Positions 8,816 to 17,462 of a DNA stretch of 64,000 bases are shown piece after piece. Positions within the stretch are counted from its first letter, which is position 1; every line of letters starts with the position of its first letter. Source of the DNA: Petrachloros mirabilis ULC683. Its GTDB lineage: Bacteria > Cyanobacteriota > Cyanobacteriia > Thermosynechococcales > Thermosynechococcaceae. The stretch covers positions 1 through 64,000 of the forward strand of contig NZ_WVIC01000001.1 in the NCBI RefSeq assembly GCF_009939295.1, written 5' to 3'. The translations under genes and the position numbers were made by a program. The notes under the pieces were generated by a model, which was not told the DNA's origin, did no database searches, and saw only the letters and a program-made list of their open reading frames with translations.

Positions 8816-9247
8816 CTAACCCGCTGACATCACTTGAGAAAAAGGCCGATCTCGGTTGAGGATCTGCGAGAAGGTTAGTGTGTAGCCATTGGGGTCAATG
8901 ATAGTGACCTCGTAGGTGTTATAGGTGGTGAAAATGGGGTCAGTGACCATAACGCCAGTGACGATCGCCCGCTCGGCCAAAGCTTGTAAATCACCACTAT
9001 AGGAGAAATTAATCACCAGTTGATTGCAGCCATCACTTGTTGGGAAATCAGAGGGCTGAGATACCAACATCAAGTCTTGATACCGCTCTAGGCGAATATG
9101 GTTCATCAGTTGAGTGCCGTCACCAGCAGGCAAGGCATAGACGGAACGAAACCCTAAAACCTCTGCATACCACTGCGCCGCCGCCGCCACGTCACTGACT
9201 AACATCCGCACAAATAAGGGCATGGGGTAGAAATCTTCTGGCATCAT
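8816..9247 (-). CDS. VOC (glyoxalase/bleomycin-resistance-like) family protein
   Basis: The 143-residue product has two beta-alpha-beta-beta-beta halves. The first begins MPLFVRMLVSDVAAAAQWYAEVLGF, typical of the superfamily. The end, TYEVTIIDPNGYTLTFSQ, carries the usual DPDGN-like turn before the last strand. It has no membrane or signal segment. The enzyme activity is unknown; this subgroup includes glyoxalase-I-like and resistance proteins. It lies upstream of the GNAT gene on the same strand with a 29-nt gap, so the two may be cotranscribed. Start ATG is 9247, with another Met immediately following. Confidence 0.8.
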   Translation of the reverse strand: MMPEDFYPMPLFVRMLVSDVAAAAQWYAEVLGFRSVYALPAGDGTQLMNHIRLERYQDLMLVSQPSDFPTSDGCNQLVINFSYSGDLQALAERAIVTGVMVTDPIFTTYNTYEVTIIDPNGYTLTFSQILNRDRPFSQVMSAG

Positions 9248-9304
9248 GACTATCTATCAGGGAGAAGTTATCTAAAAGCAGCGTCAATACCACTGAGACA
9301 GCCT

Positions 9305-9781
9305 TCACCAAGGTGTTCGAAACTGGCCAAATCGATGATGATAAGATTGCTCAATCCATATCCGCACTTCATCTTCAGAAGCCAACGAGGCATATTGATT
9401 CGTGATTGGGTCGTAGACATCCCACCACAGGTTGCCCTTGCGATCGCGTCGTTGTCGAATCCTGAATTCAGGCTGGCGAGAGAAGCTATCTAAAAGCGCT
9501 TGCCAGTAACGACCCAACCAAGACAACAGTGTGAACCACTGAGGCCGGGTTTCCGGTTCGCTTTTGGGATTTGGCAGCGAATCCCTCTCCTCAAGACAGA
9601 CCTCACTAGGGATGAAATAGTGGTGGGTTTTGTCCGGTAGCTTAATTTGGCTGAGTTCGGTATCGGCATCCTCTGCTGCAAAGCTCTTGCGATTGGTTTG
9701 TCCAGCATTGAGCGCAGATGCAGAGGTGCAATCCACTTCAAGTAGTAAGCCTACGCAATGGTGTTTATGTTGCCCAGACAT
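9305..9781 (-). CDS. Conserved cyanobacterial hypothetical protein
   Basis: The 158-residue product has a variable N-terminus and a conserved-looking C-terminal domain of about 55 residues. That domain reads PEFRIRQRRDRKGNLWW, then DVYDPITNQYASLASEDEVRIW and IEQSYHH. It is rich in aromatic and charged residues and resembles small domain proteins widespread in cyanobacteria whose function is unknown to me. There is no signal peptide. A ribosome site (GGAGGAAAAC) lies just before ATG 9781. It is divergent from the STAND/WD40 gene across 250 nt, which must hold both promoters. Confidence 0.6.
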   Translation of the reverse strand: MSGQHKHHCVGLLLEVDCTSASALNAGQTNRKSFAAEDADTELSQIKLPDKTHHYFIPSEVCLEERDSLPNPKSEPETRPQWFTLLSWLGRYWQALLDSFSRQPEFRIRQRRDRKGNLWWDVYDPITNQYASLASEDEVRIWIEQSYHHRFGQFRTPW

Positions 9782-10031
9782 GATGTTTTCCTCCTTTCCT
9801 TACTAAAGTAAGCAGACTGCGTCGTTGTGTCGTTACAGGAAAGTTCAGGACTTTGGAACTGGTCAGTTAAAGGAATTAGGTCGTCTTACCTCAACTTTTA
9901 GGCTGGATTGGGTCAGCTCCAGTGGGCTTAATTCACTGTCATTATTAGTTTGTAGGCAATATTATGGGGCTTGCCAAAAGTTAAGGTAGGTTGCGGTAAA
10001 ATCGGGTCACCGCTCAAGGTGACGGATACCG

Positions 10032-13000
10032 ATGGACATCGAACAGGTATTGCGGATTGCCAACTCAGCCCTGTTTAACCATAGCGGTAAACGCCTGAGT
10101 GAAGTAGAAGCATCTATTCTGCTTGGCTCAACACAGCGGCACACTTACGAGCAAATTGCCGAAACCTCCGGCTATGCCATCAGCTACCTCAAGTATGATG
10201 TCGGCCCTAAACTCTGGAAACGCTTAGGCCAGGCATTAGGCGAAACCGTCAGTAAAACGAATTTTCAAGCGGCTTTAGAGCATTATTGGCACCAGTCCTT
10301 GATTAACCAGGTGGCAACGGATGAGGTAGCGGATGTAACGGATGAGGGGTCTGGGGGGGGTGGGAAGAGATCTTCCGTTCTTCAAGCTGCTGCACCCTAT
10401 ACAGATTGGGGGGAAGGGGTGGATGTTGCCAATTTCTACGGGAGATCGACCGAACTGACCCTGTTGAGCGAGTGGATTGTCAAGGATTGCTGCCATCTGG
10501 TGGTCTTACTAGGGATGGGAGGAATTGGCAAAACGGCACTGTCGGTGAAGTTGACGCATCAGATTTTGATTGCTTCTGGCATTCAGGGATCGAATGAGTT
10601 TGAGTTTGTGATTTGGCGATCGCTACGGAATGCACCGCCCCTGGAAACACTATTGACAGATCTGGTGCCGTTTCTCTCGCACCAGCAAGCGGCCCAGGCA
10701 GATCTACGGCACTTGATGCAGTCCCTGCAATCTTCTCGCTGCCTGGTGATTTTGGATAACTTGGAAACGATTTTGCAGAGTGGAGAACGGGCTGGGCGCT
10801 TTCGCACGGGGTATGAAAATTATGGCGAGTTGCTGCGCCTGGTGAGTGAATCGAGTCATCAAAGCTGTTTGTTGCTGACGAGTCGGGAGAAACCAGCGGT
10901 GGTGGCTACGTTTGAGGGGGTTGATTTGTCAGTGCGATCGCTGCAACTGAGTGGTTCTGAACAAGCTGCCCAAGCGATTCTCAAGGCCAAGGGTTTAGTG
11001 GGGTCAGCAGAGGAGAAAAAACGATTGGGTGAGTGCTATGGCAATAATCCATTGGCACTAAAGATTGTAGCGACATCTATTCAAGATTTGTTTGAGGGGA
11101 ATATTGGCGAATTTCTAGCCCAAGATACGTTCATGTTCGACGGGATTCGGCGGCTGTTAGATCAACAACTTGGGCGCTTGAATCCTCTGGAAGCCAGCAT
11201 TATGTATTGGTTAACGATCAATCGAGAATGGACAAGTGTGGCGGAATTGCACGAAGATATTGTGCCGACAGTGTCCAGAGGAAGTTTGCTGGAGGCACTG
11301 GAATCGCTCAGTTGGCGATCGCTGATTGAAAAACGCTCTGGCAGTTACACTCAGCAGCCCGTGGTCATGGAATATGTCACCGAACGCCTGATTGAGCAAA
11401 TTACTGCCGAATTGCAGAGCGGCCAATTATCTTTATTTCTTGACTATGCCCTGATTAAAACCACCGTCAAGGACTATATTCGGGAAACCCAGGTACGATT
11501 GATCCTCGCAGAGATTGCCGAACAACTAGTAATCCCCTTAGGTGCGGTTTTGGCGTCCCATCTCCAAACTCTCCTAGTTATCCTGCGAGCCTCCAACCTT
11601 AGCCCCTCTGGCTATGGTACAGGTAATCTGATTAATCTGTGCATCCACTTGCAGATTGACCTCACGGGTTGTGATTTTTCCCAATTGGCGATTCAACATG
11701 CCTATCTCCAGGAGATCAACTTACACCGGGTTAACTTTGCCCAAGCCACTTTTGCCAAGACCACTTTTCTGCAAACCTTTGGCAATATTCTAGCGGTCGC
11801 TTTTAGCCCAGATGGTCGCTGGATTGCCACTGGCGATGCCAATAATCAGGTGCGTCTGTGGCGAATGGAAGATGATCAACTGCTGTTAACCCTTGGGGGA
11901 CATCCAGATTGGGTGCGATCGGTGCTTTTTAGCGCTGATAGTCAAACGCTGATTAGTGGCAGTGATGACCAAACCATTCGGCTCTGGGATGTCAAGACAG
12001 GAAACTGCCTGAACACCTTGACTGGTCCGGTTAGTCGCGTCGCATCGGCTGCCCTCAGCCCGGACGGTTGTACCCTGGTCAGCAGTGGCGAAGATGGAAG
12101 TGTCCATCTATGGGATATTTGCACCGGTCAATACATTCAAGCCTTTCAGGGGCATACCCAGCCAGTGTGGTCAGTCGCTTTTAGCCCCGATGGACAAAAG
12201 ATTGCCAGTGGAGGGGAAGACCAAACCATCCGACTCTGGGATGCCCACACAGGCCAATGCCTTCAAGTTCTAGAGGGGCATCAGAATTGGATTCAGTCCG
12301 TGGCCTTCAGCCCAGACGGTCGTAACCTGGCCAGCGGCAGCCATGATCAGACTGCCAAACTTTGGGATGTGCAAACAGGCGCATGTTTAAGAACCTTGAT
12401 TGGTCATACCAACTGGGTTTGGTGTGTGGCCTATGCACCTCACCCAGATGGCCTGAATAACCCCAATCGTTATCTGCTGGCCACAGCCAGTGAAGATCTA
12501 ACCATCCGCCTCTGGGATGTCGCCACGGGTCAGTGTCTCAAAACCCTGATGGGCCATAGCAATCGCATCTGGTCAATTGCGGTCATCCCCGTTGGCGCTA
12601 GCCTGCCGCCAGGGATTGGTCAAATCTTAGCCAGTGGCAGCGATGACCAAACCCTGAGGCTCTGGGATGTCCGCACGGGGCAATGCCTGAAAACGCTGCA
12701 AGGCCATACCCGCAAAATCTTCCCGGTGGTGTTTAGTCCCGATGGTCAACGCTTGGCCAGTAGCGGTGATGAAGCTGTGATCCGGTTTTGGGATCTTGAC
12801 ACAGGCAACTGTCTGCAAGCACTAGAAAGCTGTGGCAGTCGTGTTGAGTCCGTGGCCTTCAGTCCCGATGGTCGCACCCTGGTCAGTGGGGGTGAAGACA
12901 AAATCATCCGGCTCTGGGATGTGCAGACCCGTCAGTGTCTCAAGGTCTTGACAGGACACCCTAAACAGATTTGGACCGTTGCCTTCAGCCCTGATGGGCA

Positions 13001-13688
13001 GACCATTGCCAGCAGTGGCGAAGATGGCCAAGTCTGGTTGTGGGACATGAGTAGCGGACAATGCCGACAAGTCTTAGAAGGACATGGTAATTGGGTACTG
13101 ACGATTACCTTCAGTCCCAATGGCCAGTATCTTGCTAGTGCCAGCCATGACCAAACCCTAAAACTCTGGGATGCCAATACAGGTCAACTGTTAAGAACCT
13201 TAGCAGGGCATACTAATGCTGCTTTAGGTGCTGCCTTCAGCTCCGATAGTCAGTTGCTCGCCAGTGGGGGGCTTGACCAAACCGTTAAACTTTGGGATAT
13301 CAAGACTGGGAACTGTCTACAAACTTTGGTCGGCCATACCGATGCCATTATTCCTGTGGCCTTTACCTCCCAAAAACCAGTGGTTGCCAGTGGCTCTCTA
13401 GACCACACCATCAAGCTTTGGGATATTCATACAGGCCAATGCCTGCAAACCTTAGCCGATCACACCGAATTGATCTACTCCCTCAGTTTTCATCCCAATG
13501 GTGAAATCCTGGCTAGCGGCAGTTGGGATGAAACCATCAAGTTATGGGATGTCAAGATCGGCAAATGCCTCGAAACTCTGAGAGCCGATCGCCCCTACGA
13601 AGGCATGGATATTACTGGTGTGACGGGTCTCACTACTGCTCAGAAAGCAACCTTGAAAGTATTAGGTGCGATCGAGCAATCCTTTTGA
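10032..13688 (+). CDS. STAND NTPase with VMAP-type N-terminus, NB-ARC domain and 14 WD40 repeats
   Basis: Three regions are visible in the 1218 residues. An N-terminal helical HTH-like domain (KLWKRLGQALGETVSKTNF) is of the vWA-MoxR-associated type common in cyanobacteria. An NB-ARC-like NTPase follows, with Walker A GMGGIGKTA and Walker B CLVILDNLE. A short pentapeptide-like stretch (LTGCDFSQLAIQHAYLQEINL) leads into 14 WD40 repeats from about residue 580, most ending in LWDVKTGNCL-like blades, enough for two seven-bladed propellers. STAND proteins are switches that sense a ligand through the repeats and oligomerise; some serve in antiphage defence or signalling. No separate effector domain is seen. 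The gene is monocistronic between oppositely directed genes. Confidence 0.9.
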   Translation: MDIEQVLRIANSALFNHSGKRLSEVEASILLGSTQRHTYEQIAETSGYAISYLKYDVGPKLWKRLGQALGETVSKTNFQAALEHYWHQSLINQVATDEVADVTDEGSGGGGKRSSVLQAAAPYTDWGEGVDVANFYGRSTELTLLSEWIVKDCCHLVVLLGMGGIGKTALSVKLTHQILIASGIQGSNEFEFVIWRSLRNAPPLETLLTDLVPFLSHQQAAQADLRHLMQSLQSSRCLVILDNLETILQSGERAGRFRTGYENYGELLRLVSESSHQSCLLLTSREKPAVVATFEGVDLSVRSLQLSGSEQAAQAILKAKGLVGSAEEKKRLGECYGNNPLALKIVATSIQDLFEGNIGEFLAQDTFMFDGIRRLLDQQLGRLNPLEASIMYWLTINREWTSVAELHEDIVPTVSRGSLLEALESLSWRSLIEKRSGSYTQQPVVMEYVTERLIEQITAELQSGQLSLFLDYALIKTTVKDYIRETQVRLILAEIAEQLVIPLGAVLASHLQTLLVILRASNLSPSGYGTGNLINLCIHLQIDLTGCDFSQLAIQHAYLQEINLHRVNFAQATFAKTTFLQTFGNILAVAFSPDGRWIATGDANNQVRLWRMEDDQLLLTLGGHPDWVRSVLFSADSQTLISGSDDQTIRLWDVKTGNCLNTLTGPVSRVASAALSPDGCTLVSSGEDGSVHLWDICTGQYIQAFQGHTQPVWSVAFSPDGQKIASGGEDQTIRLWDAHTGQCLQVLEGHQNWIQSVAFSPDGRNLASGSHDQTAKLWDVQTGACLRTLIGHTNWVWCVAYAPHPDGLNNPNRYLLATASEDLTIRLWDVATGQCLKTLMGHSNRIWSIAVIPVGASLPPGIGQILASGSDDQTLRLWDVRTGQCLKTLQGHTRKIFPVVFSPDGQRLASSGDEAVIRFWDLDTGNCLQALESCGSRVESVAFSPDGRTLVSGGEDKIIRLWDVQTRQCLKVLTGHPKQIWTVAFSPDGQTIASSGEDGQVWLWDMSSGQCRQVLEGHGNWVLTITFSPNGQYLASASHDQTLKLWDANTGQLLRTLAGHTNAALGAAFSSDSQLLASGGLDQTVKLWDIKTGNCLQTLVGHTDAIIPVAFTSQKPVVASGSLDHTIKLWDIHTGQCLQTLADHTELIYSLSFHPNGEILASGSWDETIKLWDVKIGKCLETLRADRPYEGMDITGVTGLTTAQKATLKVLGAIEQSF

Positions 13689-13782
13689 AAAGGATAATCC
13701 TTGAAAGTGCAGTGAACCTCAGCACACAGCTCAGAGTTATGTCATTGTCCCAGCTCGCTAGTTGAAACTTTTAGACTCTTTT

Positions 13783-13820
13783 CTGCACCCTATAATTATA
13801 AAAACTGCTATATCACCCTC
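13783..13820. mobile_element. Solo terminal sequence of an IS630-like element
   Basis: The stretch around 13,783-13,812 (ctgcaccctataattata then aaaactgctata) closely matches 33,409-33,437, the sequence immediately downstream of the IS630 transposase relic, and both continue into a CACCCTC/AACCCTC block. No transposase is present here. It is best read as a solitary insertion-sequence end or a miniature derivative, left in the gap between convergent genes. Confidence 0.5.
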
Positions 13821-13828
13821 GTCAACTC

Positions 13829-14686
13829 TCACTCCTTACACGCTCTAACGACCCCAAAAATGCCAAAGGAATCCATCTGCAGCTCAAAATCCTTGAATCC
13901 AGCTGCATTAGCCCAAGTCTTTGTCAATTCATAGGAGCGCAACCTCATCACCCAAGGTCGATGAGTGTGGGAGTTTAACACTCGGGCAATCAACTCTAAT
14001 TGCGGATGGAAAGGCTGAATAGTAAAAATCAAGGTTCCTTGGGAAGCTAAAATCCGATAAAGCTGCCGAAAGTGGTTCTCAATCAGATCGTTATCTGGCA
14101 AGATCTCATGCAAACCAGAAACCACAATTATGTTGGGACGGGGTTGAACACGATTCAAGTCAGAGTCGCTAAAGGCATCTGCCTGTTCAATTGTGGCTCT
14201 AACATCAAGTTTAGCAGCCAGTTCCTGCGCTTTTTGGACATTCTCTACTTTGTAATCTCGTAAAGTGGCGGTAAATGTATTGGCCGGAAAATCCCGCAGC
14301 ACTTCTAAGTCGTAACGTCCACCGCCACAGGCAACATCTAAGAGCTGGGTGGTAATGCCCTGGGATTGGTAGGTTTGGATCGTTTGCTTCAATACCCCTT
14401 TGAGAATTTGCCCTCGTTCACGAATGCCTTGCCAGCCTTGAGAATTGAGATAGATGCGGTCAATCGCTTTACCGACAAACGTGACTCCTGCCGGTCGGTT
14501 ACGATAAACATACTCCAGCATCACACCAGAATCAAACCCGTGAGTGAGGCCAATACGAACCCCCTCGGATAGCTGACCAACTGTCTTTAAGAAGAAGCGC
14601 ATCAGGCCGAAGTAAATTGCCTTGGGATGCCACGCGGAGAGAGGACGACTCAATTCTTCATAGGTTGGTAATTTTCGTTGCGTCAT
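13829..14686 (-). CDS. Putative lipid-cluster SAM methyltransferase (Methyltransf_20-like)
   Basis: The 285-residue product has SAM motif I LLDVACGGGRYDLEVL near residue 118, an acidic-loop strand ATLRDYKVENV, motif-II/III region IEQADAFSD, and NIIVVSGLHEIL. It resembles the family of putative methyltransferases (PF12147) that also forms the C-terminal half of E. coli YnbC, in memory of that family. It is the last gene of a run with CDP-alcohol phosphatidyltransferase, CTP:phosphatidate cytidylyltransferase and acyltransferase genes, so a phospholipid headgroup or acyl substrate is plausible. The gap to the acyltransferase gene is 98 nt. The start is ATG 14686. No membrane segment is obvious. 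Confidence 0.78.
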   Translation of the reverse strand: MTQRKLPTYEELSRPLSAWHPKAIYFGLMRFFLKTVGQLSEGVRIGLTHGFDSGVMLEYVYRNRPAGVTFVGKAIDRIYLNSQGWQGIRERGQILKGVLKQTIQTYQSQGITTQLLDVACGGGRYDLEVLRDFPANTFTATLRDYKVENVQKAQELAAKLDVRATIEQADAFSDSDLNRVQPRPNIIVVSGLHEILPDNDLIENHFRQLYRILASQGTLIFTIQPFHPQLELIARVLNSHTHRPWVMRLRSYELTKTWANAAGFKDFELQMDSFGIFGVVRACKE

Positions 14687-14784
14687 TTGCGAATACTCCC
14701 GAATAGATTTGTTTCAACTTGCCTTCAATTTGATCAACACATCGACGCTCTGTAGTCCTCCTAGTGAACTCAACTTCAGCCTCC

Positions 14785-15426
14785 TCATTCCCAGGGTGGA
14801 AAATTTCCCTGGGCAGCCAGCTCTTTTAGTTGCTGACTGAGTAACTCCATAAAGTCCTTTTTATGCCCCGTCCAAAAAATTTCCTCTCCCACAAAAACAT
14901 CGCAAAAAAAGGGCACGAGTAATATTTCACCTTTGGGAAGCGACTTTCCCAAACCATGAAGGAAGACGGGATAAATGGGGATTTCAGGATGACGTTTTGC
15001 CAGATGAGCGATGCCGGATTGTAAACTGGCCAGGGACTCTGGCCTTCCTCTAGAACCTTCTGGATAAATAATCAGAATTTCTCCCCGTAACAGCGCTGTT
15101 GAACACTCAGCTAGGGGATGCACTTGTACACCAAAATCTTGGCGTTTAATAGGAATAATGCCAACAATATGGAGAGAGAACCAGCGCAGCCAACGATTCT
15201 TAAAAAAATACCCTTCCGCCGCAACGGGGCGCAATTTTCCCAACATCCAGATGGGAAACAGGGTCATCAGTACCAGGGTATCGAGATGACTATTATGGTT
15301 AGCAACAATGATCGCCGGGCCGGATTTCGGTAGTCTGACTTTATTCTTGATCCTCACGCCGAGAATAATTAGGACGACCAGCCTAACAACCACGACAAAA
15401 AACAGGAGTCGCAACAAGATCTTCAA
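14785..15426 (-). CDS. 1-acyl-glycerol-3-phosphate acyltransferase-like protein (PlsC family)
   Basis: The 213-residue product starts with a membrane anchor (LLRLLFFVVVVRLVVLIILG) and has the acyltransferase motif H-x4-D in NHNSHLDT and the substrate motif YPEGSRG. It would transfer a fatty acyl group to a glycerolipid at the membrane, making phosphatidate or a related product. Its ATG overlaps the stop of the cytidylyltransferase gene by 4 nt (15,423-15,426), indicating coupling. As a second-copy PlsC in a specialised lipid cluster, its acceptor may differ from lysophosphatidate. Confidence 0.87.
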   Translation of the reverse strand: MKILLRLLFFVVVVRLVVLIILGVRIKNKVRLPKSGPAIIVANHNSHLDTLVLMTLFPIWMLGKLRPVAAEGYFFKNRWLRWFSLHIVGIIPIKRQDFGVQVHPLAECSTALLRGEILIIYPEGSRGRPESLASLQSGIAHLAKRHPEIPIYPVFLHGLGKSLPKGEILLVPFFCDVFVGEEIFWTGHKKDFMELLSQQLKELAAQGNFPPWE

Positions 15427-16379
15427 GTTAAGACACCCTGAAAATAAAAATAAACCGTGAAGTGAAAGAATAAAGGAGCCGTATAGGTAAGACTATCAAT
15501 CCGATCCAGAATTCCTCCATGTCCAGGAATGAGATTGCCGCTGTCTTTGACGCCTAAGTCCCGCTTCAACGCTGAGATGGTGACATCACCAATAAACCCA
15601 GCCCAACTTATCAGTAGCCCGATCGCTAAGGCATGAAGCGGTTGAAAAGGAGTCAGCCACGGTGCTAGTAAAACAGCCATCAAAGTGGTTGTAAGGATCC
15701 CACCGAGTAAGCCTTCCCAGGTTTTATTCGGACTAACCTGGGGTAGGACTTTGTGACGCCCACAGGACTTGCCCCAAATGTATTGAGCAATGTCGTTAAT
15801 TTCTGTCAAAAACACCAAGTACAGCAGTAAGCCTGCCCCACCGGCAACCGGATTGCCAGAGAAGGGTAGCATTAGCAGATAGGCAATGTGACCTAAGCTA
15901 AAAACCGTTAACATCATTCCCCAGTGTAATGCACCAATGGCTTTGAGAAATCCCTGCGTTTCTCCCAAGATCACCATCCGCATGGGCAAGAACAGAAACA
16001 TGTAAACGGGGACAAAAATCAAAAACATCACATACCAGTTGATGGCAATCCAGTAGTACTGAATGATCACTGCCAAATACGCCCAGAACAACACTCGCCG
16101 ATCAGCTCGACGGGTCGGAATTAGAGATAGGTATTCCTTGAGGGCTAAAAAGCTGAGAAAAGCAAAGAACACTAACGCACTGGTGCGACTGAGGGTGAGG
16201 GCGATCGCAAACAACACGACAATAACCCACCAGGATTTGATCCGCAGCTTTAGCTCTGTATAGTTTTTGTCAGGATTCTTGAAGGCGACAGCGTAAATCA
16301 AGAAGGTGGTCACGAACAGCAGCAGAAAAATTACTCCCAATGCCCAGAAGACATTAGGAGCTGGCAGCGTCCAAGTCAT
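15423..16379 (-). CDS. Phosphatidate cytidylyltransferase (CdsA family, YnbB-like)
   Basis: This integral membrane protein of 318 residues has about eight hydrophobic segments. It carries the CdsA signature near the C-terminus: SPNKTWEG, then SALKRDLGVKDSGNLIPGHG and GGILDRIDS. It should form CDP-diacylglycerol from CTP and phosphatidate. The sequence is closer in my memory to E. coli YnbB (SWWVIV, FLALKEY, EINDIAQYIWGKSCGR) than to housekeeping CdsA. It overlaps the upstream CDP-alcohol phosphatidyltransferase gene by 26 nt and the downstream acyltransferase by 4 nt, giving a tight operon that both makes and uses CDP-lipid. Confidence 0.9.
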   Translation of the reverse strand: MTWTLPAPNVFWALGVIFLLLFVTTFLIYAVAFKNPDKNYTELKLRIKSWWVIVVLFAIALTLSRTSALVFFAFLSFLALKEYLSLIPTRRADRRVLFWAYLAVIIQYYWIAINWYVMFLIFVPVYMFLFLPMRMVILGETQGFLKAIGALHWGMMLTVFSLGHIAYLLMLPFSGNPVAGGAGLLLYLVFLTEINDIAQYIWGKSCGRHKVLPQVSPNKTWEGLLGGILTTTLMAVLLAPWLTPFQPLHALAIGLLISWAGFIGDVTISALKRDLGVKDSGNLIPGHGGILDRIDSLTYTAPLFFHFTVYFYFQGVLT

Positions 16380-16983
16380 GGCTTTTTTGCTCCAAAAGCG
16401 TTTGGCGGATCCGATTCATAATGGTGACTACCAACAGACCCAACAAACTGATCCAAACTCCGTCCAACCATAAGCTAGGAATAGATCTAAAGGTCAGGAT
16501 CAGAGCCAATGTTGCAAATACAACTGCGCGATCGCTTTTTCCCATTGGACCCTCATAGCGTCTCTGTCCTGTTGTAGCACCGAGAACCCCAGCCAACTCA
16601 CTGATGATTGCCAGTATGACAACTGGAACAACCAGGTAGCCGTGAATACCTGGTATCAAGCCAAACGGCAGATATAGGGCGGCATCAGAGATCACGTCAC
16701 CCAACTCATTTAAAATTTCCCCCAGGGTCGTCTTCATGCTGTGCTCTCGGGCTAACATGCCATCAATGGCATTGAGCGCCATGCGGATAAATAGCGCCAC
16801 GGGAATCAAGAGCAGCGGCCAGCGCAGCGGATGCCAAAGAGCCACAGTGCCGCCTGCCCCCATGGAAAGCAAGGCTGCCAGGACAGTCACTTGATTGGCG
16901 CTTACACCGCGACTCGCTAATCTATTGACGAGGGGTCGAAGGAGATTTTGAAAGGCGGGTTTGAGTTGATAGACGCTAGGCAT
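16354..16983 (-). CDS. CDP-alcohol phosphatidyltransferase (YnbA-like)
   Basis: This 209-residue protein with about five to six membrane segments would condense a CDP-lipid with an alcohol. The signature is DGMLAR, eight residues, G, then EILNELGDVISD. Compared with the usual D-x2-DG-x2-AR-x8-9-G-x3-D-x3-D, the first and third Asp positions are Asn (NAIDG; G-x3-N). I remember E. coli YnbA showing the same NALDGMLAR pattern, so this is probably a subfamily trait and not decay. It is the first gene of the lipid operon. The alcohol substrate is unknown. The start is ATG 16983; a long upstream spacer holds a small inverted-repeat element. Confidence 0.87.
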   Translation of the reverse strand: MPSVYQLKPAFQNLLRPLVNRLASRGVSANQVTVLAALLSMGAGGTVALWHPLRWPLLLIPVALFIRMALNAIDGMLAREHSMKTTLGEILNELGDVISDAALYLPFGLIPGIHGYLVVPVVILAIISELAGVLGATTGQRRYEGPMGKSDRAVVFATLALILTFRSIPSLWLDGVWISLLGLLVVTIMNRIRQTLLEQKSHDLDAASS

Positions 16984-17251
16984 AAATTAATCCTAGTTCC
17001 CACTTGAGTTCGTATAAATTACCTTGAGGTGGAGCACTCAGGAGGCCAAAGTTGCGACCAGCAAATAAATTCGCGCCTACAAAAACAAAGTCTGCGTAGG
17101 CAGACTAAATGTACTAAATGTATCAGGGCTTCCGGCAATCCGCGTAGACGGATTTCGTTCTTGTAGCTGCGGTTTCAACCGCCAAGCACAAAGTTTGGTC
17201 AGTCAACCAGGATCACTACCAGAGAATAATCGTGCAAATAAGCTGATCGGC

Positions 17252-17365
17252 ATTTATAGCGGTTCTCACCTGAGTGAGGTACGGGGTGTGGGGGTTCCAC
17301 CCCCACGCAGGGGGCAGTGCCCCCTGCACCCCATGTACTCCATTAATCTGTAAACCGCTATAAAT
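17252..17365. mobile_element. 114-bp MITE-like element with 13-bp terminal inverted repeats
   Basis: ATTTATAGCGGTT (17,252-17,264) is mirrored exactly by AACCGCTATAAAT (17,353-17,365). Inside are two strong hairpins: GTGGGGGT/ACCCCCAC (17,288-17,306) and GCAGGGGGC/GCCCCCTGC (17,307-17,327). The octamer AGCTGATC occurs at 17,241-17,248 and 17,371-17,378, just outside both ends, like an imperfectly placed target duplication. There is no coding capacity. The remaining spacer 16,984-17,462 shows nothing else. Confidence 0.6.
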
Positions 17366-17462
17366 TTCTGAGCTGATCCCATTGCATTCTGAACTCAAAT
17401 GAGAAATACAAAAAGGAACCGTACCTGATTAACTCTGATTGAGAGGAGAGGGCGAAGAAGCA

